Source: Salinicoccus sp. UBA3372 (GTDB taxonomy: Bacteria; Bacillota; Bacilli; Staphylococcales; Salinicoccaceae). From it: DNA of 5,133 nucleotides. Where the stretch lies: contig DEQG01000045.1 of the NCBI GenBank assembly GCA_002360325.1, positions 11,583 through 16,715 of the forward strand. Direction: 5' to 3'. Below, piece after piece: positions 1 to 5,046 of the stretch (within the stretch, counting starts at the first letter, position 1; every line of letters starts with the position of its first letter). The notes under the pieces were generated by a model. The model saw nothing but the letters and a program-made list of their open reading frames with translations. It made no database searches and was not told where the DNA came from. The translations under genes were made by a program, and so were the position numbers.

Positions 1-19
1 CTGAGTCGATGCTCTTTAT

Positions 20-1009
20 TCAATGAATGCTGACAGATCCCATCGAGGTCGTAAATCTGGATGTGTATTGCGGATTTTCAACAATATAATTTTCGAGCTG
101 GTTGGAGACGCTGCCCATCTTCGTCTTTGCAATAATCTGCGTAACGGTCGGTTTATCTTTGTAGACTACATTGATCGACCCCATGTCGGTATGCGCTATA
201 ATATTTGAATCCGGCTGTGCATTTTTAATGTCGATGGCTCCCATGTTTGTAGAATATGACTGATAGTTTGCAGCGACATTAGCAACTTTCAATTTGCCCA
301 TATCCGTCGAAAGTGTCAAGTCATAGAAGCCGCTGTCCTTCACAGTGACAGCTCCCATATCACTCGTGAATCCACCGTTCACGCCGACAATATTTTCAAC
401 TTCTACACCGCCGAGATCCGCTTCCACATCAAAGTTCTTCGTTGTAAGTCCGTTCAGCGTCACCGCACCTTTATCTGTTCTTATTTTTAAATTGGTCAAA
501 GTTTCCGGCCAGACAATCGTCAATTTATCACTGCGGTAATTTTTATTGCGGATAAACCCCAGTATGTTGAAGTGGACCTTTTTGGCATTTTTACTTTCAT
601 GCCTGAAGACGAGTCTGTCACCGTCGACGCCATGTGAAAATTCCCCCTGCTCACCGGGACTCTCAAAATTCATCTCGAACTTGTCACCGTTCCTGATTTC
701 AATCGTTAAAAAATCTCCCTCAATATCAATGGCATCAATCGCCTTTGGATTGATATCCTGCTGCAGATTCGACTGCATCGCCACATATTCCCGTTCCCCG
801 TCTTTCTCTTCAACATCTTCTACAGATAATATCTCTTCTGCAATATCTGCCGGATCGCCCAAGGCTTCGACAACCGCTCCTTCACTCCCGCCATCTTCCA
901 TGCCTTCATTAATATGATTTTCATACTCATTCAATACATCATTTCTGACTGTGCTTGAGAGATGCTTCAGTTCATTTTCAAGCTGCATTAAAAATTCATT
1001 CTTCGTCAT
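20..1009 (-). CDS. HAAS/DUF1700-DUF4097 beta-helix protein, second gene of PadR operon
   Basis: This 329-residue protein has two parts. Residues 1-65 are a helical, charged HAAS/DUF1700-like segment (MTKNEFLMQLENELKHL, then an ALGDP-x-x-IAEEIL motif at 49-61). Residues 90-329 are a DUF4097-type region. From about residue 175 it is a ladder of repeats of the form [S/T]-D-M-G-x-[V/I]-x-[V/I], with invariant glycines at 181, 200, 219, 238, 257, 277, 299 and 324, as expected of a right-handed beta-helix. No signal peptide or membrane segment is visible, so a cytoplasmic or membrane-associated location is inferred. The frame stays open upstream to 1081, but the ATG at 1009 is chosen: it has an AAGGGAG ribosome binding site, it begins the conserved domain, and the longer version would overlap padR. 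The gene starts 20 nt after the padR stop, so the two are almost certainly cotranscribed. DUF4097 proteins are linked to envelope-stress responses in some Bacillota (LiaX of enterococci), but the biochemical role here is unknown. Confidence 0.85.
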   Translation of the reverse strand: MTKNEFLMQLENELKHLSSTVRNDVLNEYENHINEGMEDGGSEGAVVEALGDPADIAEEILSVEDVEEKDGEREYVAMQSNLQQDINPKAIDAIDIEGDFLTIEIRNGDKFEMNFESPGEQGEFSHGVDGDRLVFRHESKNAKKVHFNILGFIRNKNYRSDKLTIVWPETLTNLKIRTDKGAVTLNGLTTKNFDVEADLGGVEVENIVGVNGGFTSDMGAVTVKDSGFYDLTLSTDMGKLKVANVAANYQSYSTNMGAIDIKNAQPDSNIIAHTDMGSINVVYKDKPTVTQIIAKTKMGSVSNQLENYIVENPQYTSRFTTSMGSVSIH

Positions 1010-1029
1010 AATAATTGTCTCCCTTTTGT

Positions 1030-1344
1030 TTAATGTGTATCTTCCAGTAAATGGTTGACCGCTTTCGTATAAACTTTCCATTCCTCATGTATACTCTCTA
1101 AATGTGCTTCCCCTTCAGGTGTCAAAGTATAGTATTTTCTCGCCGGCCCGCCGGTCGATTCTTTGAAATGGCTGTCGACATGCCCTTCTTTGACAAGACG
1201 CCTGAGCAGCGGATATAAAGTGCCCTCCGCAATATTGATATACTTCCCGATATTTTGTGCGAGCTGATAGCCGTACTGCTCCTCCTGTTTGATAAACGAC
1301 AAAACACAAAGTTCCAATGACCCCTTTTTAAACTGTGCGTTCAT
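1030..1344 (-). CDS. PadR family transcriptional regulator
   Basis: A 104-residue winged-helix DNA-binding protein of the short PadR subfamily. The hallmarks are all visible: KKGSLELCVLSFI (helix 1, residues 6-18), YGYQLAQNI (24-32), the recognition helix EGTLYPLLRRLVKEG (40-54), and the wing GGPARKYYTLTPEG (65-78), followed by a short C-terminal dimerisation helix. An open frame extends to 1380, but the ATG at 1344 is preferred: it follows an AAAGGGGG ribosome binding site by about 7 nt and matches the usual N-terminus of the family. It is the first gene of an operon with the HAAS-DUF4097 gene, a common pairing in Bacillota where PadR normally represses its own operon. The upstream palindrome at 1394-1428 is the likely binding site. 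Family assignment is secure; the inducer cannot be read from the sequence. Confidence 0.92.
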   Translation of the reverse strand: MNAQFKKGSLELCVLSFIKQEEQYGYQLAQNIGKYINIAEGTLYPLLRRLVKEGHVDSHFKESTGGPARKYYTLTPEGEAHLESIHEEWKVYTKAVNHLLEDTH

Positions 1345-1393
1345 CCAGTAACCCCCTTTCGACTGCTGTTCACAATTCACTACTGTACAATGC

Positions 1394-1428
1394 TCACTAC
1401 TTAGTTATAGTATATAGATTACTAGTGA
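1394..1428. promoter_or_regulatory. candidate PadR operator, imperfect 35-bp palindrome
   Basis: The outer arms TCACTA (1394-1399) and TAGTGA (1423-1428) are perfect inverted repeats. Inner matches TATA (1406-1409) and TATA (1413-1416) share the same centre at 1411. In all 12 of 17 base pairs match. The centre falls inside the -10 box of the padR promoter, so a dimer bound here would block RNA polymerase. Autorepression by PadR is inferred from family behaviour; the exact recognition sequence varies between PadR proteins. Confidence 0.5.
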
Positions 1429-1437
1429 ATAATGCAA
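1409..1437 (-). promoter_or_regulatory. sigma-A-type promoter of the padR operon
   Basis: On the minus strand a -35 box TTGCAT (1437-1432) is followed after exactly 17 bp by a -10 box TATACT (1414-1409). Transcription would start near 1402, about 60 nt before the padR ATG. No competing gene lies in this interval. The call rests on box similarity and position only. Confidence 0.7.
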
Positions 1438-1465
1438 GGTATATAAAAAATAAAGATCTTCTCAC

Positions 1466-1507
1466 ACAGAAAAATCCCGTCCCGGCTGAATGAGCCGGGA
1501 CGGGATT
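1466..1507 (-). terminator. intrinsic terminator ending the mhq operon
   Basis: A perfect 15-bp GC-rich stem (AATCCCGTCCCGGCT at 1473-1487 against 1493-1507) closes a 5-nt loop, GAATG. Read leftward, the stem runs straight into a T-rich tail (five T's, then CTG). Read rightward there is no U tract, so this serves the minus-strand genes. It lies 14 nt beyond the stop of the acetyltransferase remnant and upstream of the padR promoter, and so insulates the two leftward operons. Confidence 0.9.
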
Positions 1508-1520
1508 CTGCAACCATCAT

Positions 1521-1798
1521 TTATCTCAGTATATCCTCATACTTGTCATGATTCTTTTCAAGCCCTGCTTTCGCAAATGGACATATTGGAGTGGTTTTCA
1601 TTTCTTTCTCGCATAACTGACCACCGCTTCAAGCAGTTTATCACCGATGTTCTGACCGAGGAGTTCATCTCTTACTTCGGTAAGGTCCATGATGATCTGT
1701 GTCTTGCCATTATGGGCATAAGTCATCAGAGCGAGCGGACTTTCTTCACTGTCGCCCGCATAAAACTTATTCTGACCCTGCTTTACAATCGTATCCGT
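1521..1798 (-). pseudogene. degraded small GNAT-like N-acetyltransferase (YjdJ/Acetyltransf_CG type)
   Basis: Minus-strand translation from 1798 gives TDTIVKQGQNKFYAGD, continuing through LLGQNIGDKLLEAVVSYAR to a TGA at 1600-1598. In the -1 frame the sequence resumes as MKTTPICPFAKAGLEKN and ends DKYEDILR at a TAA (1523-1521). Joined, this is about 92 residues, the size of the very small GNAT-like proteins that bind CoA and carry a C-terminal CPFAK motif (the family of the short S. aureus and plant proteins). Two lesions are seen. The expected start, 8 nt after an AGGAG ribosome binding site, reads ACG instead of ATG. One nucleotide (or a net four) is missing near codon 66; a lost GAGA in a purine-rich GAGA repeat would explain the family spacing. 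The CoA loop also reads LGQNIG where RGQGIG is usual. It follows mhqD by 40 nt and precedes the operon terminator, so it was the last gene of the mhq transcript. The frameshift alone could be a sequencing error; with the lost start, true decay is more likely. Confidence 0.75.
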
Positions 1799-1806
1799 AT
1801 TCCCAT

Positions 1807-1811
1807 CTCCT
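1807..1811 (-). promoter_or_regulatory. orphan ribosome binding site of the acetyltransferase remnant
   Basis: AGGAG on the minus strand lies 8 nt before the ACG triplet at 1798-1796, which is the ideal spacing for a start codon. The nearest ATG (1806-1804) abuts this site and opens only a 7-codon frame (MGIRIRL). The site therefore marks the ACG as the ancestral start. Confidence 0.6.
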
Positions 1812-1838
1812 GTTCTTTAGCAAGAGGAAATAGTGATG

Positions 1839-2435
1839 TCATTTGTTCAGCCATTCTCTTGCTTCTGTCGCAACTTCCTGTGGCAGACTGTGTCCGTTCA
1901 CCCATGTATGCTTAACATCTGCACCGCGCGCCTTAAAGATTTCGACGACTTTTTCACTTTCATCTTCCGGAACGATCGGATCGCCTTTACCAAGTGATAA
2001 GAACACTTCCGCGTCACTCAGGTCTTTATTATTATCTGAAAGGTCTACCGGGTACAACGGTGCGAATAAAAGAGCTTTCCTGAAGTCTGCTTCGTCGCGG
2101 AGCATCATGTTGATCGCTATATTTGAACCGTTGGAGAAACCGATTGGAATGACATCTTCTGTTTTGAAATCATGCTTTTCTGCTGACTCTTCAATGAAGT
2201 CGAGCAGTTCTTTCCCTCTGATTTCAAGGTCTTCCATGTCATACTGCCCTTCGCCGTGGCGTTTGAAATAACGGTTCATGCCGCCTTCCTGAACATTGCC
2301 GCGGATGGACAGTATGCTGTAGTCGCTGTTCAGCATTTCAGCAAGCGGAATCAGATCATGCTCCGTACCGCCTGTGCCATGCAATACTACAAATACCGGT
2401 TCGCCTTTTTTACCTGCTTTAAAAATGTGTAACAT
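1839..2435 (-). CDS. mhqD: MhqD-like alpha/beta hydrolase (carboxylesterase/phospholipase family)
   Basis: A 198-residue serine hydrolase of the phospholipase/carboxylesterase (Abhydrolase_2) family, complete and of normal length. Visible elements are the oxyanion strand and loop FVVLHGTGG (15-23), the nucleophile elbow GFSNGS (99-104, catalytic Ser101), the acid in LGKGDPIVP (Asp152), and the catalytic histidine in NGHSLP (His182). The N-terminus is hydrophilic without a signal peptide, so the enzyme is cytosolic. The ATG at 2435 follows AGGAGG (2450-2445) by 9 nt. It starts 34 nt after the mhqE stop and is part of the same leftward transcript. In S. aureus and Bacillus subtilis, members of this family are induced by quinones together with ring-cleaving dioxygenases; the natural ester substrate is not established. 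The symbol rests on motif and gene order; other small carboxylesterases look similar. Confidence 0.85.
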   Translation of the reverse strand: MLHIFKAGKKGEPVFVVLHGTGGTEHDLIPLAEMLNSDYSILSIRGNVQEGGMNRYFKRHGEGQYDMEDLEIRGKELLDFIEESAEKHDFKTEDVIPIGFSNGSNIAINMMLRDEADFRKALLFAPLYPVDLSDNNKDLSDAEVFLSLGKGDPIVPEDESEKVVEIFKARGADVKHTWVNGHSLPQEVATEAREWLNK

Positions 2436-2469
2436 ATATAATTTCCTCCTGATTTCTTTTCTATACTAA

Positions 2470-3429
2470 TTATTTGCTGCGCGTCGTATCAAATGGTCTG
2501 ATTTGTGATTCTATCTGCTCCCGCTGTGGTTCTAAAAACGGCGGCAGCGCCAATGATTCACCGAGTGTTTCATACGGTTCGTCATCCATGAAGCCCGGAC
2601 CGTCCGTCGACAGCTCGATCAATATGTGACCGACTCTTGAGTACAATGCTTCAAAATAGAAACGATCCACATTGCCTGAGTGGCTCAAGCCCATTTCATT
2701 GTACTTATCCTCCCACTTTTTAATCACTTCATGATCTTTTACTCTGAACGACACGTGGTGTACTTCGCCGTATCCCTGCCTTGAGGACTGGGAGCCGTCT
2801 TTCCGCACGATCACCTGACCGCCGTTGCCGCCTTCGCCGACATCCAAAACAACGACATCGTCAGCTTCCGCCACAGGCTTCATATTATAGATGCCGGTCA
2901 GATTTTCTACGAACTTATCCAAATAAGAAATCGTTATTTCAATCGGGCCGAGCCCGTAAATGGCTTTGTCTTCCGGTACCGGACCGTTTTTCCAAGGTGT
3001 CCCCGGGGCCACGCCTTTGTTGTTCTCATCGGAGAACAGCTGGTATCTCTGACCGTCCGCTTCTTCAAAAGGCAGGACTTTCTTTCCGAATAAATCCCGG
3101 ATGCCCCCATGCTTCACGCCAAATTCATCAAAGCGTTCCTCGTAATATTCAAGTGCCGCGTCATCCGGCACCCTGAGGCCGATTCGGCTGATTGAGTTCG
3201 ATCCTCTCTGTCCCGCCGGGATATTTGGAAAATCAAAGAAAGTTAAATCCGTTCCCGGAGTGCCGACATCATCAGCAAAAAATGTGTGATACGTGTGAAT
3301 ATCATCCTGGTTCACTGTTTTCTTAACGAGTCTCATTCCCAGCACTTCAGTAATGAACTGATAGTTCCTCACTGCATCATCTGTCATTGCAGTGACGTGG
3401 TGAATACCCAGCAGCTCGTGATTAACCAT
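2470..3429 (-). CDS. mhqE: MhqE/MhqO-type ring-cleaving dioxygenase (two VOC domains)
   Basis: A 319-residue protein of the glyoxalase/bleomycin-resistance/dioxygenase (VOC) superfamily with two domains. The N-terminal domain covers about residues 5-135 (GIHHVTAMT at 8-16, TDLTFFDFP at 60-68). The C-terminal domain covers about 158-285 (HHVSFRV at 224-230, FYFEALYSRVGHILIELSTDGPGF at 257-280 in overall pattern). By analogy with LinE-type hydroquinone dioxygenases the metal is probably held by His11 (or His10), His225 and Glu272; these assignments are inferred. The protein would open the aromatic ring of (methyl)hydroquinone-like compounds in the cytosol, with Fe(II) and oxygen. The ATG at 3429 has AAGGAG 7 nt upstream. 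It lies between mhqR and mhqD, the order of the S. aureus mhqRED locus, and has its own promoter and a perfect palindromic operator in the 74-nt gap upstream. Length and motifs are intact. Confidence 0.9.
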   Translation of the reverse strand: MVNHELLGIHHVTAMTDDAVRNYQFITEVLGMRLVKKTVNQDDIHTYHTFFADDVGTPGTDLTFFDFPNIPAGQRGSNSISRIGLRVPDDAALEYYEERFDEFGVKHGGIRDLFGKKVLPFEEADGQRYQLFSDENNKGVAPGTPWKNGPVPEDKAIYGLGPIEITISYLDKFVENLTGIYNMKPVAEADDVVVLDVGEGGNGGQVIVRKDGSQSSRQGYGEVHHVSFRVKDHEVIKKWEDKYNEMGLSHSGNVDRFYFEALYSRVGHILIELSTDGPGFMDDEPYETLGESLALPPFLEPQREQIESQIRPFDTTRSK

Positions 3430-3458
3430 TTTAACTCTCCTTTTTACAACATGATTTT

Positions 3459-3488
3459 ATTTTATCTCGAAATCGAGATAAGTTTCAA
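3459..3488 (-). promoter_or_regulatory. sigma-A-type promoter of mhqE
   Basis: On the minus strand a -35 box TTGAAA (3488-3483) and a -10 box TAAAAT (3464-3459) are 18 bp apart, each one mismatch from consensus. The operator at 3462-3481 fills the spacer and overlaps the first bases of the -10 box. This would give mhqE-mhqD a transcript independent of mhqR. Confidence 0.65.
3462..3481. promoter_or_regulatory. MhqR operator upstream of mhqE, perfect 9-2-9 palindrome
   Basis: TTATCTCGAAATCGAGATAA has 9-bp arms with no mismatch around a central AA. It resembles the TATCTCGAA-type inverted repeat known for MhqR in Bacillus subtilis and S. aureus. It lies within the mhqE promoter, the expected place for a repressor site. 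No T tract follows the palindrome in the leftward direction, so it is not a terminator of mhqR. Confidence 0.85.
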
Positions 3489-3503
3489 AAAGTTTGCTCA
3501 AAC

Positions 3504-3941
3504 TTAATTAGTCTGAGCGCGCTTCACTGATATTTTTTTCAAAGTCTTTCTGAATGCAGCCAGTTCTTCATCCGACAGCTCTTCAAACAGTTCTTTGATG
3601 AGTTCGGCATGCGGCGGGAAAATTTCCACCATGAGTCCGCGTCCCTTTTCAGTCAGAAATGCGTAGCTGATCCGGCGGTCGTTCGTATCCGGACGCCTGT
3701 CCACATAACCTTTTTCAACAAGTTTATCAACCACATAAGTTGTACTGCTGCTTGCAATTAAAATCCGATTTTTAATATGCTGTATCGGCTGGTCACCTTT
3801 GTTGTATAATAGTTCCAGTACAGCAAACTCGGTGATGTTCAAACCGTAATGCGAAACATCTTTCTTAACGTTGCTTTCCAGGAACTCGTTTGTACGTTTC
3901 ACGCCTACAAAGGCCTTCAAAGCTTCTTTTGTGCGATCCAT
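3504..3941 (-). CDS. mhqR: MhqR-like MarR family repressor
   Basis: A 145-residue MarR-type winged-helix repressor. In order it has an N-terminal dimerisation helix (residues 2-30), the conserved YGLNITEFAVLELLYNKG (32-49), the recognition helix in IASSSTTYVVDKLVEKGYV (62-80), the wing RRPDTNDRRISYAFLTEKG (82-100) with the family DRR signature at 88-90, and C-terminal dimerisation helices with LSDEEL at 122-127. The N-terminal MDRTKEAL and the NITEFAVLELLYNKG stretch closely resemble S. aureus MhqR as I recall it. The protein has no cysteine at all, so sensing of quinones must use a ligand pocket and not a thiol switch. The ATG at 3941 follows GAAGGTG by about 6 nt. It is first in the leftward mhq block and divergent from the dehydratase gene, and probably represses itself and mhqE-mhqD through the palindromes at 3962-3995 and 3462-3481. 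Confidence 0.88.
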   Translation of the reverse strand: MDRTKEALKAFVGVKRTNEFLESNVKKDVSHYGLNITEFAVLELLYNKGDQPIQHIKNRILIASSSTTYVVDKLVEKGYVDRRPDTNDRRISYAFLTEKGRGLMVEIFPPHAELIKELFEELSDEELAAFRKTLKKISVKRAQTN

Positions 3942-3961
3942 TATTTCACCTTCTGTCGTAT

Positions 3962-3995
3962 ACTAAAATTATTTAAAATTCGAAATAATTTTAGT
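3962..3995. promoter_or_regulatory. candidate autoregulatory MhqR operator, perfect 13-8-13 palindrome
   Basis: ACTAAAATTATTT (3962-3974) is perfectly repeated in inverse at 3983-3995 around the 8-nt spacer AAAATTCG. The central 20 bp (3969-3988) match the 20-bp operator before mhqE at 15 positions, in the same register and with the same centre of symmetry (3978.5). The right arm covers the mhqR -10 box. It therefore looks like a second, weaker-matching MhqR site. Because the dehydratase gene is divergent, the same site could also affect it. Confidence 0.7.
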
Positions 3996-4016
3996 CTTTA
4001 TCTTTACTTTTGTCAA
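3988..4016 (-). promoter_or_regulatory. sigma-A-type promoter of mhqR
   Basis: The minus strand carries a perfect -35 box TTGACA (4016-4011), a 17-bp spacer, and a -10 box TAAAAT (3993-3988). Transcription would begin near 3981, inside the palindrome and about 40 nt before the mhqR ATG. The -10 box lies in the right arm of the palindrome, so bound repressor and polymerase would exclude each other. Confidence 0.8.
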
Positions 4017-4045
4017 ATCATTCCTATAGAAAAGAGGTTATATTT

Positions 4046-5002
4046 ATGATAAGTGTTAATAATATATACCAAGCTCGCGAAAAAATTAAACCTTTTATTG
4101 TAAAGACGCCTTTGATCAGACTTCAAAACCTGGATGAATATGCCGGATGCGAAGTATATGCCAAGCTCGAAAACATGCAGAACACAAAAGCGTTCAAGCT
4201 CCGCGGTGCGATGAATAAAATTCTCAGCCTGACCGACGAGGAAAAGGAAGCCGGAATCATCTGTTCCTCTTCGGGCAACCATGGCCAGGCAGTCAGCTAC
4301 ACATCAAAACTGCTGGGCGTAAAAGCGACCATCGTCATCCCCGAAACAGCACCGGAATTCAAAGTCGAAGCCATCCGGAAGCACGGGGCGGCGACCGAAT
4401 TCTGTACTGTCGACGACCGCTTCATAGTCACGGAGCAGCTGGCTGAAAAACATGGATACACGATTGTTCCCCCATTTGAAGATGACTTGGTCATCGCCGG
4501 CCAGGGCACCGTCGGCCTGGAAATCATGGATGAAGAAATTCCATTTGATCATGTGCTCGTCCCTGCAAGCGGCGGCGGACTGCTCGGCGGTGTTTCGACA
4601 GCCATGAAGGAATCCGGATTCAAAGGCAAAGTCATCGGTGTGGAGCCTGAAAGACTGCCGAGATACACGAAAAGTCTGGAAGCAGGCAAACCGGTACAGA
4701 TTGATTCTCAAAAAACAATCGCCGATGCTTTAGTCGTCAACCGACCGGGTACTTTGAACTTTGAAATGGTTCAAAAATATGTGGACGAGTTTCTCTCCGT
4801 ATCCGATGAAACGATGCTGAAAGCCCAGAAGATGATGCTGATGGAAGGTAAAGTACTTGCAGAAGTCTCCTCCGCAATCGGCCTCGGCGCCCTTCTCGAT
4901 AAAAAGCTGGATGTTAAAAAAGATGATAAAGTATGCCTCGTCGTTTCAGGCGGCAACCTCGGTTTCGATCAGCTCGAACTGCTGCAGGACATTGAATATT
5001 GA
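4046..5002 (+). CDS. PLP-dependent threonine/serine dehydratase family enzyme, no ACT domain
   Basis: A 318-residue fold-type II PLP enzyme. Visible landmarks are the Schiff-base lysine in NTKAFKLRGA (Lys51), the substrate loop SSGNHGQA (75-82), the phosphate-binding loop ASGGGLLGG (174-182), and the C-terminal SGGN (301-304) whose serine faces the pyridine nitrogen. There is no regulatory ACT domain, so it matches catabolic threonine/serine dehydratases (TdcB-like) and related serine racemase or hydroxyaspartate ammonia-lyase enzymes; motifs alone do not separate these. The likely reaction is deamination of L-threonine or L-serine to a 2-oxoacid and ammonia in the cytosol. The residues before Phe50 are Lys-Ala, where Gly-Ser is more usual. 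The frame is open from 4010, but the ATG at 4046 is chosen because of AGAGG 8 nt upstream and the family N-terminus. It is divergent from mhqR and shares its short upstream region; I see no convincing rightward promoter there. A terminator follows directly. Confidence 0.88.
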   Translation: MISVNNIYQAREKIKPFIVKTPLIRLQNLDEYAGCEVYAKLENMQNTKAFKLRGAMNKILSLTDEEKEAGIICSSSGNHGQAVSYTSKLLGVKATIVIPETAPEFKVEAIRKHGAATEFCTVDDRFIVTEQLAEKHGYTIVPPFEDDLVIAGQGTVGLEIMDEEIPFDHVLVPASGGGLLGGVSTAMKESGFKGKVIGVEPERLPRYTKSLEAGKPVQIDSQKTIADALVVNRPGTLNFEMVQKYVDEFLSVSDETMLKAQKMMLMEGKVLAEVSSAIGLGALLDKKLDVKKDDKVCLVVSGGNLGFDQLELLQDIEY

Positions 5003-5015
5003 TTGAATGACAGAG

Positions 5016-5046
5016 CCCGGCAAACCTTTTGTTTGTCGGGATTTTC
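5016..5046 (+). terminator. intrinsic terminator of the dehydratase gene
   Basis: CCCGGCAAAC (5016-5025) pairs with GTTTGTCGGG (5031-5040), giving 10 pairs with one G-U wobble around the loop CTTTT, followed by ATTTTC. It begins 14 nt after the stop codon at 5002. Confidence 0.8.

Noticed and set aside
1595..1612. Programmed -1 frameshift in the acetyltransferase remnant
   Set aside because: The bases before the stop (AAG AAA TGA) do not form a good slippery heptamer, no stimulatory hairpin is apparent, and the start codon is also lost, so decay or sequencing error is simpler.
1490..1915. A 141-codon plus-strand open frame
   Set aside because: It lies antisense to the acetyltransferase remnant and the mhqD 3' end, starts inside the terminator stem, has no ribosome binding site, and shows no family motif. 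It is open only because of the codon bias on the other strand.
2781..3176. Arginine- and proline-rich plus-strand open frame inside mhqE
   Set aside because: It is antisense to the clearly conserved dioxygenase, its composition is typical of a shadow frame, and no ribosome binding site precedes it.
3462..3481. Terminator between mhqR and mhqE
   Set aside because: The palindrome could form a short hairpin, but its 2-nt centre is too tight for an RNA loop and no T tract follows in the leftward direction. It fits an operator much better.
4025..4030. TATAGA as -10 box for the dehydratase gene
   Set aside because: Transcription would start inside the ribosome binding site about 9 nt before the ATG, and the possible -35 box is poor.
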